From NCBI GenBank assembly GCA_027627225.1, contig JAPFQT010000168.1:317501-381500 (forward strand): a stretch of 64,000 nucleotides of DNA, read 5' to 3'. The stretch is from Congeria kusceri (taxonomy: Eukaryota > Mollusca > Bivalvia > Myida > Dreissenidae). Positions 51,701-53,275 of the stretch are shown here, piece by piece. The notes beneath the pieces were generated by a model. The model saw only the letters and a program-made list of their open reading frames with translations, had not been told where the DNA came from and did no database searches. Each line of letters starts with the position of its first letter. Position 1 is the first letter of the stretch. Position numbers and translations under genes: made by a program.

Positions 51701-52025
51701 GCTGATAATCATAATAATGGCAACAATGAAGAAGAAGAAGGAGACCAAGAAGAAGAAATCGACGAAGGAAAAGAAGAAGAAAAGGATGATGATGACGAAG
51801 TAAAGAAAGGATGATGACGGTGGTGATGACGATGATGATGATAATGATGATGACGACGATGACGGTGATGATGACGGTGATGATGACAGTGATGATGGCG
51901 GTGATGATGACGATAACGACGATGATGACTGCATAGCAATTATTCTACTTACGTGCATGAGATGACACCACCAGCGCCAGTAGCACAAATACGCCAAGTA
52001 GAATAACTGGTTTCCACATTTTCAT
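7271..52025 (-). CDS. Spliced MEGF/scavenger-receptor-like type I transmembrane receptor (gene span)
   Basis: I assembled this gene from splice signals on the minus strand. Nineteen intact exons are named here by order: 1-12 and 20-26. They join with matching phases at all 18 junctions and total 2226 nt, which is 741 residues plus TAG. Domain order by residue: signal peptide 1-24 with predicted cleavage after SHA; cysteine-rich modules of furin/TNFR-like and EGF-like spacing 25 to about 608; membrane helix about 628-650 with GG(x)nGG motifs; basic stop-transfer KLRRR; tail 651-741 with tyrosines at 656, 673, 693, 724 and 737. Proteins of this type (MEGF10/11, Draper, SCARF) are cell-surface phagocytic or adhesion receptors. 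The ligand here is unknown, and I see no NPxY motif in the tail. Seven damaged EGF exons lie between exons 12 and 20. The exact intron boundaries are inferred, not proven by transcripts. Confidence 0.82.
7548..7656. repeat. Two-copy direct repeat of about 52 bp
   Basis: AATATGGAATATCAGTCATT and the following TATTATTT(T/C)GA(T/C)AAT(C/A)ATTGTTCAT occur twice in tandem, in the intron before exon 26. Confidence 0.8.
7997..8009 (-). CDS. Exon 25: 13-nt microexon
   Basis: The acceptor TGTTTATTGCAG and donor GTATGT flank only 13 nt. Phase 1 to 2 is exactly the shift needed to join exon 24 (phase 1) to exon 26 (phase 2). It adds about four residues (P-S-W and split codons). Without it the terminal exon would be out of frame. 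Confidence 0.68.
8300..8599. repeat. 74-76-bp tandem repeat, four copies
   Basis: Units begin TCGCTAGATATTAATTATCT, continue with GCCGTGTGGTTGTATGCA and end TTTACACAATACCTTTGT. Starts at about 8371, 8447 and 8521 give the period. It lies in the intron between exons 24 and 25. Confidence 0.9.
9119..9178 (-). CDS. Exon 24: cytoplasmic tail segment
   Basis: Acceptor TTTATTACAG, donor GTAAGT. The exon is 60 nt, phase 1 to 1, residues 666-685. It contains DTYVQI, a possible tyrosine phosphorylation or sorting site (Y-x-x-I). No known tail domain is recognised. Confidence 0.8.
9713..9883 (-). CDS. Exon 23: juxtamembrane stalk, transmembrane helix, stop-transfer
   Basis: Acceptor TTCCTTTTAG, donor GTGAAT. 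The exon is 171 nt, phase 1 to 1, residues 609-665. A polar stalk precedes a hydrophobic segment at residues 628-650 that starts LAATIGGTVGGFVAGAAMV and ends in four isoleucines. KLRRR then anchors it on the cytoplasmic side. Repeated small residues (GG-x2-GG-x3-G) are typical of helix-packing membrane segments. The helix fixes a type I topology with the EGF modules outside. Confidence 0.87.
10149..10255 (-). CDS. Exon 22: last ectodomain module
   Basis: Acceptor GACTTTAG, donor GTATGT. The exon is 107 nt, phase 2 to 1, residues 573-608. It encodes CDVVCIITCLDDTCDDTGGC and ends in a P/N-rich C-R stretch before the juxtamembrane region. Confidence 0.83.
10472..10548 (-). CDS. Exon 21: short cysteine-rich module
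   Basis: Acceptor AATTACATTGCAG, donor GTATGC. The exon is 77 nt, phase 0 to 2, residues 548-572. It encodes C-V-S-I-C-K-D-G-F and CTNTCLYP. The phase agrees with exons 20 and 22. Confidence 0.82.
11554..11726 (-). CDS. Exon 20: EGF-like repeats, first intact exon after the broken island
   Basis: Acceptor CATTCCCCAG, donor GTATGG. The exon is 173 nt, phase 1 to 0, residues 490-547 when joined to exon 12. It encodes GELCDKPCPVNCGDGTCDRD and RRFYGDICDQVC. Its phase-1 entry accepts exon 12 or any intact copy of the cassettes in between. Confidence 0.85.
12800..12991 (-). pseudogene. Exon 19: truncated duplicate of exon 16 with a TAG stop
   Basis: This is a near-identical copy of the 5' part of exon 16 and its upstream intron. 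It keeps Cys where exon 16 has TGA (CSVACGSC). It has TAG at 12815-12813 where exon 16 has CAG (Gln), and homology ends a few bases later, near 12800. The acceptor differs by one base (CAAG against GCAG). The remaining repeats and the donor are absent. Confidence 0.75.
13112..13305. repeat. GC-rich foldback repeat, partial copy abutting broken exon 18
   Basis: It has the GTGTCGTCATGGATTAGC and ACACTTTCCGCCTATAG parts of the family with a degraded first palindrome. Its right end meets broken exon 18 at about 13305. It lies inside the duplicated segment shared with 19.4 kb. Confidence 0.7.
13304..13620 (-). pseudogene. Broken exon 18: EGF-like repeats, frameshifted and truncated at a foldback repeat
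   Basis: Acceptor ACCTTCCAG (phase 1). It encodes FYGTNCESHCPSNC, then changes frame near 13521-13540 (one base short), continuing as CPPGYWNLTCNSPCGQC and CNAGYYGDTCNMTC. The last repeat stops in mid-core at about 13305, where the end of a GC-rich foldback copy abuts. No convincing donor remains. Confidence 0.7.
14270..15003 (-). pseudogene. Broken exon 17: five to six EGF-like repeats with three frame changes
   Basis: Acceptor TACTTTCAG (phase 1), donor GTAAGA (phase 1). Repeats include CQTGYYGNKCESTCGNC, CKQGRWGTTCSANC and CEAGFYGDYCDN. Frame changes occur near 14793-14806 (a T run, one base short), 14682-14694 (two bases short or one extra) and 14528-14540 (one base short). The observed 734 nt becomes 738 (or 735) when corrected, a multiple of three. 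Confidence 0.75.
15297..15722. repeat. 62-bp tandem repeat, about seven copies
   Basis: Units carry TACGTATTAGATGTAATTAC, then CTCTCTACCAACTATATAGA and CATTCTATATAAATTGCG. ATTGCG recurs at 15361, 15423, 15485, 15547 and 15609. The outer units are more diverged than the central ones. The array lies 0.3 kb upstream of broken exon 17. Confidence 0.9.
16042..16938. mobile_element. MITE with CAGGGGCC termini, split by a second element
   Basis: Imperfect terminal inverted repeats begin CAGGGGCCGCAATTCAC at 16042 and end, in reverse complement, CAGGGGCCATTCTCAC at 16938. Sub-terminal GTTAAC/TTAACT-type sequence continues the match. The interior is occupied by a different element (about 16210-16765), so the original MITE was about 340 bp. 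No coding capacity is seen. Confidence 0.7.
16210..16765 (+). mobile_element. 545-bp non-autonomous element nested inside the CAGGGGCC MITE
   Basis: The element starts TTTCATGCTATGCGGTGAAT and ends CATGAAATAAAATACGATC. Its right side folds on itself (about 16651 against 16760). It carries paired GATCATTTCACTC motifs and TGACGTCA sequences near 16523-16545. A second copy in opposite orientation at 52730-53275 defines its limits. Confidence 0.72.
17189..17246. repeat. Interstitial telomere-like (CCCTAA)n array
   Basis: About nine uninterrupted copies of CCCTAA, the complement of the TTAGGG telomere repeat of most metazoa including bivalves. The flanks are ordinary AT-rich intron sequence. Confidence 0.93.
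17250..18400. other. Intronic, low-complexity patches only
   Basis: It holds an AT dinucleotide stretch near 17325-17360 and an AAAT tetranucleotide run near 17662-17681. No exon is recognised. Confidence 0.6.
18404..18661. repeat. GC-rich double-hairpin foldback repeat, copy near 18.5 kb
   Basis: The family has long terminal inverted repeats (AGGCGTGTCGTGGGAAAACC at one end and its complement at the other). Two internal palindromes have the form ATTAGCCTGTGCAGTC then GCACAGGCTAAT. A middle segment contains AAGTCTCTTCTAAACATAAA or its complement. Copies are near 13.1, 18.4, 19.4, 21.0, 28.1, 28.9, 30.5, 41.6 and 45.8 kb. I associate this family with Dreissena and related bivalves. This copy is complete. 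Confidence 0.8.
18688..19288 (-). pseudogene. Exon 16: four to five EGF-like repeats with a Cys-to-TGA stop
   Basis: Acceptor CGTTTGCAG, donor GTAAAA, 601 nt. The frame encodes GCDIGYYDVYCDKIC, GCAFGYYGNGCQIPCPFNC and GFYGEQCTNPC and is open except for TGA at 19228-19226. At the same site the duplicate near 12.9 kb has TGC (Cys) within a C-S-V-A-C motif. Entry phase is 0 here rather than 1. The downstream part looks otherwise healthy. Confidence 0.75.
19390..19559. repeat. GC-rich foldback repeat, left-truncated copy
   Basis: It begins at ACATTTTCCGCCTATAGTGG and keeps the right terminus (ACAACACGCCTTA). It is the homologue of the copy at 13.1 kb but lacks its first third, so the two duplicated segments have since diverged by deletion. 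Confidence 0.7.
19668..20911. repeat. 38-bp minisatellite, about 32 copies, inserted in an EGF exon
   Basis: Each unit is GTGACTAGTCACCGTCTGGC plus TCCCAAGAGACGATATCA with variants. The first 12 bases are a perfect palindrome (GTGACTAGTCAC), and CGTCT...AGACG forms a second inverted repeat, so each unit can fold. Variants (CATCG/CACCG, ATACC/ATATC) alternate in blocks. The array's right edge is fused to the exon 15 remnant. Confidence 0.93.
20912..20958 (-). pseudogene. Exon 15 remnant cut off by the 38-bp minisatellite
   Basis: After a good acceptor (ATATTACAG, phase 1) the sequence encodes CTEGYYGQSCETPC and then runs straight into the first unit of the 19.67-20.91 kb tandem array. Only about 47 nt of an EGF exon remain. 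The rest of the exon and its donor are lost or lie within the array. Confidence 0.7.
21020..21216. repeat. GC-rich foldback repeat, right-truncated copy
   Basis: The left terminus AGGCGTGTCGTGGGAAACCT is intact; the right end stops after GTCGTCCCTGATCACG. The sequence just before it (ATGTACAGAATACATAT) also precedes the 13.1-kb copy, which suggests the surrounding intron was duplicated with the exon. Confidence 0.7.
21703..21935. repeat. GTT-rich trinucleotide microsatellite patches
   Basis: Two interrupted GTT runs (about 21703-21812 and 21903-21935) separated by unique sequence. They lie immediately downstream of the exon 14 donor on the minus strand. Confidence 0.85.
21989..22451 (-). pseudogene. 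Broken exon 14: EGF-like repeats with two frameshifts
   Basis: The EGF pattern runs through three frames: CMPGYYGSYCRHNCTTC, then GGYWDAYCSHY, then CVAGWYGTQCDRRCESLC and ECLKPNPDFNCPCG. Switches lie near 22230-22242 and 22195-22207, each fixed by one extra base. The 463-nt length becomes 465 with both, matching a phase 1-1 cassette. The donor GTGAGT is intact. Either old coding sequence is decaying or there are base errors in this assembly. Confidence 0.75.
22665..22914. repeat. 34-bp tandem repeat, about eight copies
   Basis: Units read GAGGTAACAAACTATGAGGA then TTATTTGAAGTAAT. They are almost identical; one has GATGTAAT. Such uniformity points to recent expansion or homogenisation. Confidence 0.93.
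22915..23529. other. Intronic, no feature recognised
   Basis: AT-rich sequence with a short AT dinucleotide run near 23140-23160. Nothing else seen. Confidence 0.6.
23530..23868 (+). mobile_element. Foldback MITE, GTTTATTGGCCAATAAAC family, copy 1
   Basis: It starts with the palindrome GTTTATTGGCCAATAAAC, then GATGCG and its inverse CGCATC around a GAGGGCGTTA centre, then a conserved tail with ATGATTTGACA and TAATAAAACTTC-type sequence. Related copies occur at 47640, 49184 and 50345 (inverted). No ORF is seen. Confidence 0.7.
24026..24950 (-). pseudogene. Broken exon 13: about six EGF-like repeats with two frameshifts
   Basis: A long open stretch encodes MEGF repeats such as GCVNGYYGDNCNYRCGD and GCEDGYYGPTCAHPC. 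The cysteine pattern then jumps frame near 24216-24236 and again near 24067-24095. Each jump looks like loss of one base. The span is 925 nt, and adding two bases gives 927, a multiple of three consistent with phase 1-1. The donor is GTAGGT. The acceptor used (AG at 24952-24951) has a poor pyrimidine tract, so the 5' edge is uncertain. Confidence 0.72.
25000..25595. repeat. Diverged tandem repeat of about 120-130 bp, four to five copies
   Basis: Recurring blocks are GGAATTGTTGCCGCGCAGTT, TTTGACATCAGTTAATG and GGCTGCAGAATGGAAGGGGA, followed by AGTAC, in the same order with substantial divergence. It lies in the long intron just upstream of broken exon 13. Confidence 0.75.
25596..27199. other. 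Intronic, no gene recognised
   Basis: AT-rich. The ORFs at 25653-25853, 26209-26490 and 26880-27120 have no domain, splice or compositional support. Confidence 0.55.
27200..27730. repeat. Diverged tandem repeat of about 120-150 bp with TGACCTTGACCTTTGAC cores
   Basis: Three to four units share GAAATAATAATCTGAA, GTTNTGAAGTNATGGAG, TTGAATTGTGACNTTGACC and a GTTGTACGCNACACATTGTC block, ending in a GGACGGACGGATG tail. I recall this as a common dispersed repeat in molluscs. Confidence 0.75.
28067..28316. repeat. GC-rich foldback repeat, complete copy
   Basis: Both termini and both palindromes (ATTAGCCTGTGCGGTCCGCA near 28120) are present. It lies in the 6.2-kb intron between exon 12 and broken exon 13. 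Confidence 0.8.
28937..29195. repeat. GC-rich foldback repeat, complete copy
   Basis: A full-length member 620 bp from the previous copy and in the same orientation. Termini GAGGCGTTTCGTGGAAACCC and CCATGACACGCTTC. Confidence 0.8.
29196..29695. other. Intronic, no feature recognised
   Basis: Unique AT-rich intron. No splice-flanked cysteine-rich exon found. Confidence 0.55.
29696..29815. repeat. About 28-bp tandem repeat with CACGTG motifs
   Basis: Four units of the form GTGTATCACGTGCCTGAAGG with variation (TCACGTGGCC, ACACGTAACT, TGACGTGACT). Two contain CACGTG-like E-box palindromes. Confidence 0.75.
29816..30468. other. Intronic, no feature recognised
   Basis: T-rich and A-rich patches (for example 30198-30250). 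Nothing supportable as a gene. Confidence 0.55.
30469..30629. repeat. GC-rich foldback repeat, internally deleted copy
   Basis: Both termini are intact (GAGGCGTGTCGTGGGAAAAC, CTTACGACACGCCTCAT) but the element is only about 160 bp. The second half of the middle segment and the second palindrome are gone. It could be a short transposing derivative or a simple deletion. Confidence 0.75.
31183..31359 (-). CDS. Exon 12: tandem EGF-like repeats, last intact exon before the broken island
   Basis: Acceptor CACGACAG, donor GTAAGT. The exon is 177 nt, phase 1 to 1, residues 431-489. It contains CDYACKPGYYTQTC and ends TGNCAECSKPNPGMLCPTG. The same ending (G-x-C-x-E-C then K/P-rich then C) closes the broken exons at 21.99, 18.69 and 14.27 kb. 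They therefore look like duplicated copies of one cassette. Confidence 0.86.
31360..32386. other. Intron between exons 11 and 12, no feature recognised
   Basis: AT-rich intron of about 1 kb without recognised repeats. Confidence 0.6.
32387..32602 (-). CDS. Exon 11: tandem EGF-like repeats
   Basis: Acceptor CCACCGCAG, donor GTAAGT. The exon is 216 nt, phase 1 to 1, residues 359-430. Two clear MEGF-type repeats contain YGYYGADCNQTCPENC and GCTDGYYGEKC, the C-x-x-G-(Y/F)-Y-G-x-x-C core of scavenger receptor F/MEGF proteins. Exons 11 and 12 are symmetrical phase 1-1 cassettes. Confidence 0.88.
32795..32915. repeat. About 30-bp tandem repeat, four copies
   Basis: Units are ATGCTTGTACAGAACGGACG then TGTTTCACAC. 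They flow into the longer 38-bp array that follows, sharing its ATGCTTGTA start. Confidence 0.9.
32916..34515. repeat. 38-bp minisatellite (TACGCATGCTTGTATTGAGT type), about 35-40 copies
   Basis: Units read ACGCATGCTTGTATTGAGTG then CATGATTTATTCTAATGT with many variants. A subset in 33180-33440 carries a 4-bp CGTA insertion after CTTGTA. A unique sequence at about 34225-34390 interrupts the array. Apparent ORFs on both strands with a 12-13 residue period are by-products of the repeat. The array is in the intron between exons 10 and 11. Confidence 0.92.
34312..34381. repeat. Dispersed repeat fragment shared with 63.0 kb
   Basis: CCGCCCATAATTGTTGCAGA and ATTTTCTTCTTTGT with their flanks match 62994-63060 almost exactly over about 68 bp. 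The match interrupts the 38-bp minisatellite. Confidence 0.7.
34516..34949. other. Intronic, no feature recognised
   Basis: AT-rich sequence between the minisatellite and exon 10. Confidence 0.6.
34950..35049 (-). CDS. Exon 10: cysteine-rich module
   Basis: Acceptor GTACTCCAACAG, donor GTAGGT. The exon is 100 nt, phase 0 to 1, residues 326-358. It encodes DGTCRDGCMNFHYKHDCSGS and C-x2-C, then CDRSS, the start of a D-R-x-x-G type repeat. The acceptor's polypyrimidine tract is modest. Confidence 0.77.
35400..35650. repeat. Dispersed tandem-type repeat, left part (LINE target)
   Basis: Contains ACCTCGCTTGGGATTGCATA, GGTCAAGGTCGATGTT, CTCAATAACTCAATAGCG and GAGATATTGTAATTAAATTT. The sequence right of the LINE (40560-40780) repeats these blocks in the same order, so the LINE sits within or between units of this repeat. 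Confidence 0.65.
35655..40552 (+). mobile_element. Nearly full-length non-LTR retrotransposon (LINE), degenerate
   Basis: The order is an N-terminal S/T-rich region without a recognised domain (35668-36246), an APE-type endonuclease (36270-37110) and a reverse transcriptase (37830-38870). A C-terminal C-x2-C-x7-H-x4-C motif (CSLCNRLEDEYHFVLEC) follows near 39515-39565. The 3' end has AATAAA-like and A-rich sequence near 40530. Endonuclease landmarks are LTETW, WGDMNAHTSD and SDHCLLDC. RT landmarks are FVDFSKAFD, GVRQGECLSP and LYADDIIIFA. It lies antisense to the host gene in the intron between exons 9 and 10. The clade is not assigned; a Jockey/CR1-like group is possible. Confidence 0.9.
35668..39742 (+). 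pseudogene. LINE polyprotein reading frame, interrupted
   Basis: The N-terminal region, endonuclease and first half of the RT are in one frame, separated by in-frame stops at 36244-36246 (TAG), 37537-37539 (TAA) and 38398-38400 (TAA). The frame is then lost near 38455-38470, just before the YADD motif, and again near 38860, between the RT and the C-terminal region. The domains are otherwise well preserved, so this is a single-ORF element that died fairly recently. It cannot encode an active protein as it stands. Confidence 0.85.
40560..40780. repeat. Dispersed tandem-type repeat, right part (LINE target)
   Basis: Contains ACCTCGCGTTGGATTGCATA, GGTATCAAGGTCAAATA, GATCAATAACTGGATAAATC and GAGATATTATAATGAGCCTT, homologous to the block left of the LINE. 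A second diverged unit starts near 40712. Confidence 0.65.
40976..41075 (-). CDS. Exon 9: EGF-like module
   Basis: Acceptor AAACTACAG, donor GTATGT. The exon is 100 nt, phase 2 to 0, residues 292-325. It encodes CTVCKPGYWGPRCEFTC. The 5.9-kb intron that follows contains the inserted LINE, in opposite orientation to the gene. Confidence 0.8.
41413..41524 (-). CDS. Exon 8: EGF-like module
   Basis: Acceptor TTTTTTATTAAG, donor GTAAGT. The exon is 112 nt, phase 1 to 2, residues 255-291. It encodes CIGGCKPGYRGDMCEIACD and C-x2-C-D-R. Reading through the donor gives a stop at once, which fixes the 3' boundary. Confidence 0.82.
41642..41899. repeat. GC-rich foldback repeat, complete copy
   Basis: A full-length member 118 bp from exon 8, within the intron between exons 7 and 8. 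The second palindrome (ATTAGCCTGTGCGGACTGC then CAGGCTAAT) is nearly perfect. The outermost bases are diverged. Confidence 0.78.
42156..42292 (-). CDS. Exon 7: two cysteine-rich modules
   Basis: Acceptor GGTTTCAG. The donor GTACTA is weak but gives the phase 1 that exon 8 needs; extending further meets stops. The exon is 137 nt, phase 2 to 1, residues 209-254. It reads C-x-T-C then CADCVDGRYGINCTFC, a laminin/MEGF-like EGF core. Confidence 0.76.
42768..42854 (-). CDS. Exon 6: EGF-like module
   Basis: Acceptor AATGTTTCAG, donor GTAAGC. The exon is 87 nt, phase 2 to 2, residues 180-208. It begins CDPTTGSCFYGCELNYLG, the D-x-x-T-G-x-C signature of MEGF-type EGF repeats. A phase 2-2 exon can be skipped without a frameshift. 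Confidence 0.83.
43020..43119 (-). CDS. Exon 5: cysteine-rich module
   Basis: Acceptor CCGTTTCAG, donor GTGAGA. The exon is 100 nt, phase 1 to 2, residues 147-179. It encodes CSVCKPGWFLKQNSCDQC and then CGTTCQAP, the common C-x2-C-K-P-G-(W/Y)-(F/Y) start of modules in this protein. Confidence 0.84.
43399..43534 (-). CDS. Exon 4: cysteine-rich module
   Basis: Acceptor TTTATTTATAG, donor GTGAGT. The exon is 136 nt, phase 0 to 1, residues 102-146. It encodes SCDDCRAVEGSATVEC and a C-x-Q-G-W-Y-P stretch, then a CC pair and a C-x-S-C motif. Its phase matches both neighbours. Confidence 0.84.
44568..44686 (-). CDS. Exon 3: cysteine-rich module
   Basis: Acceptor GATTTCAG, donor GTAAGT. The exon is 119 nt, phase 1 to 0, residues 62-101. 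It reads CYQDANGFFACFVNQSCVYE and then CAAGFLGPKCTKC, an EGF-like G-F-x-G-x-x-C turn. It contains an NQS sequon. Confidence 0.85.
45068..45178 (-). CDS. Exon 2: furin/TNFR-like cysteine-rich module
   Basis: The acceptor is TTTTGTTTTCAG and the donor GTATGT. The exon is 111 nt, phase 1 to 1, residues 25-61. It shows C-x3-C-x2-C and C-x2-C-x2-G-Y spacing like furin-like or growth-factor-receptor cysteine repeats and ends with a CC pair. It contains one NQT glycosylation sequon near its end. Confidence 0.85.
45227..45512. repeat. Inverted repeat with G-rich/C-rich arms
   Basis: AGGTAGTATCAATATTTATA at the left pairs imperfectly with TAATATTGATAGGTG at the right. Just inside, AGCGGTGGGGGGTGGGG near 45257-45273 pairs with CCCACCGCTCCCCACCCC near 45459-45476. 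The arms could form a hairpin or G-quadruplexes. It lies in intron 1, just upstream of exon 2. Confidence 0.6.
45706..45765. repeat. (ATT)n microsatellite
   Basis: About sixteen ATT units with GTA/GTT interruptions at the right end. Confidence 0.92.
45825..46050. repeat. GC-rich foldback repeat, slightly shortened copy
   Basis: The first palindrome is deleted down to GTCCCGGATCAGCCGCACAT, while the middle and right terminus (CCCACGACAAGGCTC) are intact. It lies in intron 1. Confidence 0.75.
46060..46765. other. Intron 1, no feature recognised
   Basis: No ORF, repeat or RNA gene recognised before the type A SINE. Confidence 0.55.
46770..47031 (+). mobile_element. tRNA-derived SINE (type A)
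   Basis: A tRNA-like head has a box A (TGGCCTAGTGG near 46779) and a box B (GGTTCGAGTGC at 46823-46833), the spacing of an internal Pol III promoter. About 190 bp of unrelated body follows, ending in an AATAAACAAAC tail near 47030. The acceptor stem does not pair, so it is not a functional tRNA. Confidence 0.78.
47280..47503 (-). mobile_element. tRNA-derived SINE (type B)
   Basis: Read on the minus strand, the head has box A (TAGCTCTGTTGGCAGAGC near 47494-47477) and box B (GAGTTCAAAACCC near 47451-47439), followed by a body of about 150 bp. The head and body differ from the neighbouring type A SINE. Only 250 bp separates the two, in opposite orientation. The 3' end is uncertain. Confidence 0.75.
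47640..47930 (+). mobile_element. Foldback MITE, GTTTATTGGCCAATAAAC family, copy 2
   Basis: It shares GGGCAATAAACAACGATTTT, GTTCTGATGCGTAG, GAGGGCGTTAACCGAG, TTTAATAGCCACGCATCA and the tail ATGATTTGACATATG with copy 1. It lies in intron 1 of the receptor gene. Confidence 0.7.
48025..48165. mobile_element. Long palindromic foldback element
   Basis: The left arm GGAATATTACG, TTCCAA, ATTAGTC, GTGG is mirrored by a right arm ending CGTAATATTCC at 48165, giving roughly 55-bp arms around a short loop (TGACGTATTCCATCGAG). It would form a long hairpin. No coding capacity. Confidence 0.65.
48470..48736. mobile_element. MITE with TATTCACAAAG termini, copy 1
   Basis: The termini CTGGGCCGGTATTCACAAAG and (reverse complement of the right end) CTGGGCCTGTATTCACAAAG are near-perfect inverted repeats of over 20 bp. 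The interior is A/T-rich, about 267 bp overall. A related copy lies at 51170-51424. Confidence 0.75.
49184..49495 (+). mobile_element. Foldback MITE, GTTTATTGGCCAATAAAC family, copy 3
   Basis: It shares AACAAACAACGATTTGGAGT, TCTGATGCGTAGGAATTA and the tail ending in GTAAGCCAC-like sequence with copy 1. It is more diverged in the centre. It lies in intron 1. Confidence 0.65.
50050..50345 (-). mobile_element. Foldback MITE, GTTTATTGGCCAATAAAC family, copy 4 (inverted)
   Basis: On the minus strand this gives TCGTTGTTTATCGGCCAATA, a central TAGCCACGCATCAAAACGAC and the tail ATATGATTTGACATATATTT, matching copies 1-3. Both terminal palindromes are better preserved here than elsewhere. Confidence 0.65.
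50346..51165. other. Intron 1, no feature recognised
   Basis: AT-rich, with a short duplicated GGGTCGCTGGGTTTCT/GGGTCGCTGGGTCGCT patch near 50730-50760. Confidence 0.55.
51170..51424. mobile_element. MITE with TATTCACAAAG termini, copy 2
   Basis: The left end GGTATTCACAAAGCATCTT pairs with the right end AAGATGCTTTGTGAATGCCG. The length is like copy 1 and an internal CACTTAAGTG motif is shared. It lies near the 5' end of intron 1. Confidence 0.7.
51560..51945. repeat. GAT/GAA-rich trinucleotide microsatellite at the start of intron 1
   Basis: GAT runs at 51561-51580 and 51790-51930 with a GAA-rich centre (51725-51785). The array ends a few bases from the exon 1 donor (51952-51947). Serine/histidine-rich ORFs here are repeat artefacts. 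Confidence 0.9.
51953..52025 (-). CDS. Exon 1: start codon and signal peptide
   Basis: The exon encodes MKMWKPVILLGVFVLLALVV followed by SSHA, a basic start, a hydrophobic core and small residues at -3 and -1: a textbook secretory signal. The exon is 73 nt, ends in phase 1, and is followed by a consensus GTAAGT donor at 51952-51947. A second in-frame ATG lies two codons in. A GAT-rich microsatellite starts just beyond the donor. The next exon supplies Q and C, so the predicted cleavage site falls almost at the junction. Confidence 0.85.
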
Positions 52026-52729
52026 CACTAAAAGTTCCTTTTTTATGTCTTTTTTATATTACATTACTAAATCCAGATTCAATGTGTAGTTTTTATTCAA
52101 ACTAAGAAGCCTGAAAATTGTTGCGCTTATTTGCCGCTAGCCAAATGTTATATGTTTCTTCTTGCATTTATTCTAATTAATACAGTCCTGATACTAGCTC
52201 CTTAATACCAACTCCACTTCAACGAGTCCTAATAAACACCGGACCAAAAGCCCAATCACGCGCCAAGATGTCCTAAACGTCCCTCTGTGGCAGCAGACAA
52301 CGCCCTACTGGATGCGGTTTACATAAGCCCGCGATTTGGGCTTACCCGATACAGTTTACCCGTTCTAAAGACAATTATTCACACAAAAACACACACCGCA
52401 GCGCGCTATTTTTCTGAAATTAGCGTATCTATGAACGTAAGTTTTGTATTCTCAAATGTTCCACTGCAATTGGTATTCCCCATTAAATGCGTGCTTTCTG
52501 GTATGGTTTTTCCAGCCGGGACAATTCATTCAGTTTCAAAATTATTAAGTTGTAGTCACCCACGGCGTCTGTTCTAGTCATAAATATTTTTCTGTACTTA
52601 TGTTTGTGATTTTTTTTTTTTTTTTTTGCATTACTTATAAACATAAGTATCGCTTAGAAGACATTGGGAAGACGTCTGTACGATTCGTATCAAGACTACA
52701 GAGGATATGTGTTTAATTCCGTGTAAGAT
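52026..52729 (-). promoter_or_regulatory. Presumed 5' UTR/promoter region of the receptor gene
   Basis: It lies directly upstream of the start codon on the minus strand. A TATAAAAAAG sequence is found at about 52043-52054 (minus strand), only about 20-30 bp from the ATG. That is too close for a usual TATA-driven start, so it may be incidental or an upstream non-coding exon may exist. A T run at 52611-52627 is the only other landmark. Confidence 0.35.
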
Positions 52730-53275
52730 GGTATTATATTTTATGAGTGGTCATGGAAACAATATTTTCATGAGTGGAGCAGCCACGAATGAAAATATTT
52801 AGTGTCTATGACTTCGAATGAAATAAAATACGACCTTAAACTAAATTAAGCAAATTTTCTTTTTATTTAATGCTTGTGGATGAGAAATTAAAAAAAAACA
52901 ATGCGCGAGATATGCTGAAGCGTCACACGCTTTGTGTATTATGAAGTCATAAATATGATTCTTTAAATGTCACTCACTGTTGTGGTGGGAAAATAGTGCC
53001 GTACTTAACTGCGTCGTTATCGCTCAATTATATTATATATTATGTGTATTAAATTTTATTATGTGTTTTCTGTTGTTAAAAATGCCGATGTTTACACTGG
53101 CGATTAGGGTATTCTTAATACTTTCAAATAATTAAAAAATAAGAAGTTAAAAGCAGTTCGATAATAACCCAGAGTGAAATGATCAAACATTATCATTTCA
53201 CTCGACCTAGAGTGAAATGATCGGGTTATCGTTCACTGGTATTCTCCACTCATTCACCGCATAGCATGAAATAAA
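52730..53275 (-). mobile_element. Sister copy of the 16.2-kb nested element, inverted
   Basis: Reading the minus strand reproduces the 16.21-16.77 kb element in order: the CGGTGAATGAGTGGAGAATA start, GATCATTTCACTC pairs, CGACACTTTT-like middle, CGCGCATTG stretch and terminal hairpin with ACCACTCAT. It stands alone here, 0.7 kb upstream of exon 1 of the receptor gene. Confidence 0.72.

Noticed and set aside
51578..51997. Serine/proline-rich minus-strand ORF overlapping exon 1.
   Set aside because: It reads through the exon 1 donor into a GAT/GAA microsatellite; the exon ends at GTAAGT.
52287..52577. 96-codon plus-strand ORF upstream of the receptor.
   Set aside because: No recognised domain or splice context; it probably lies in the promoter region.
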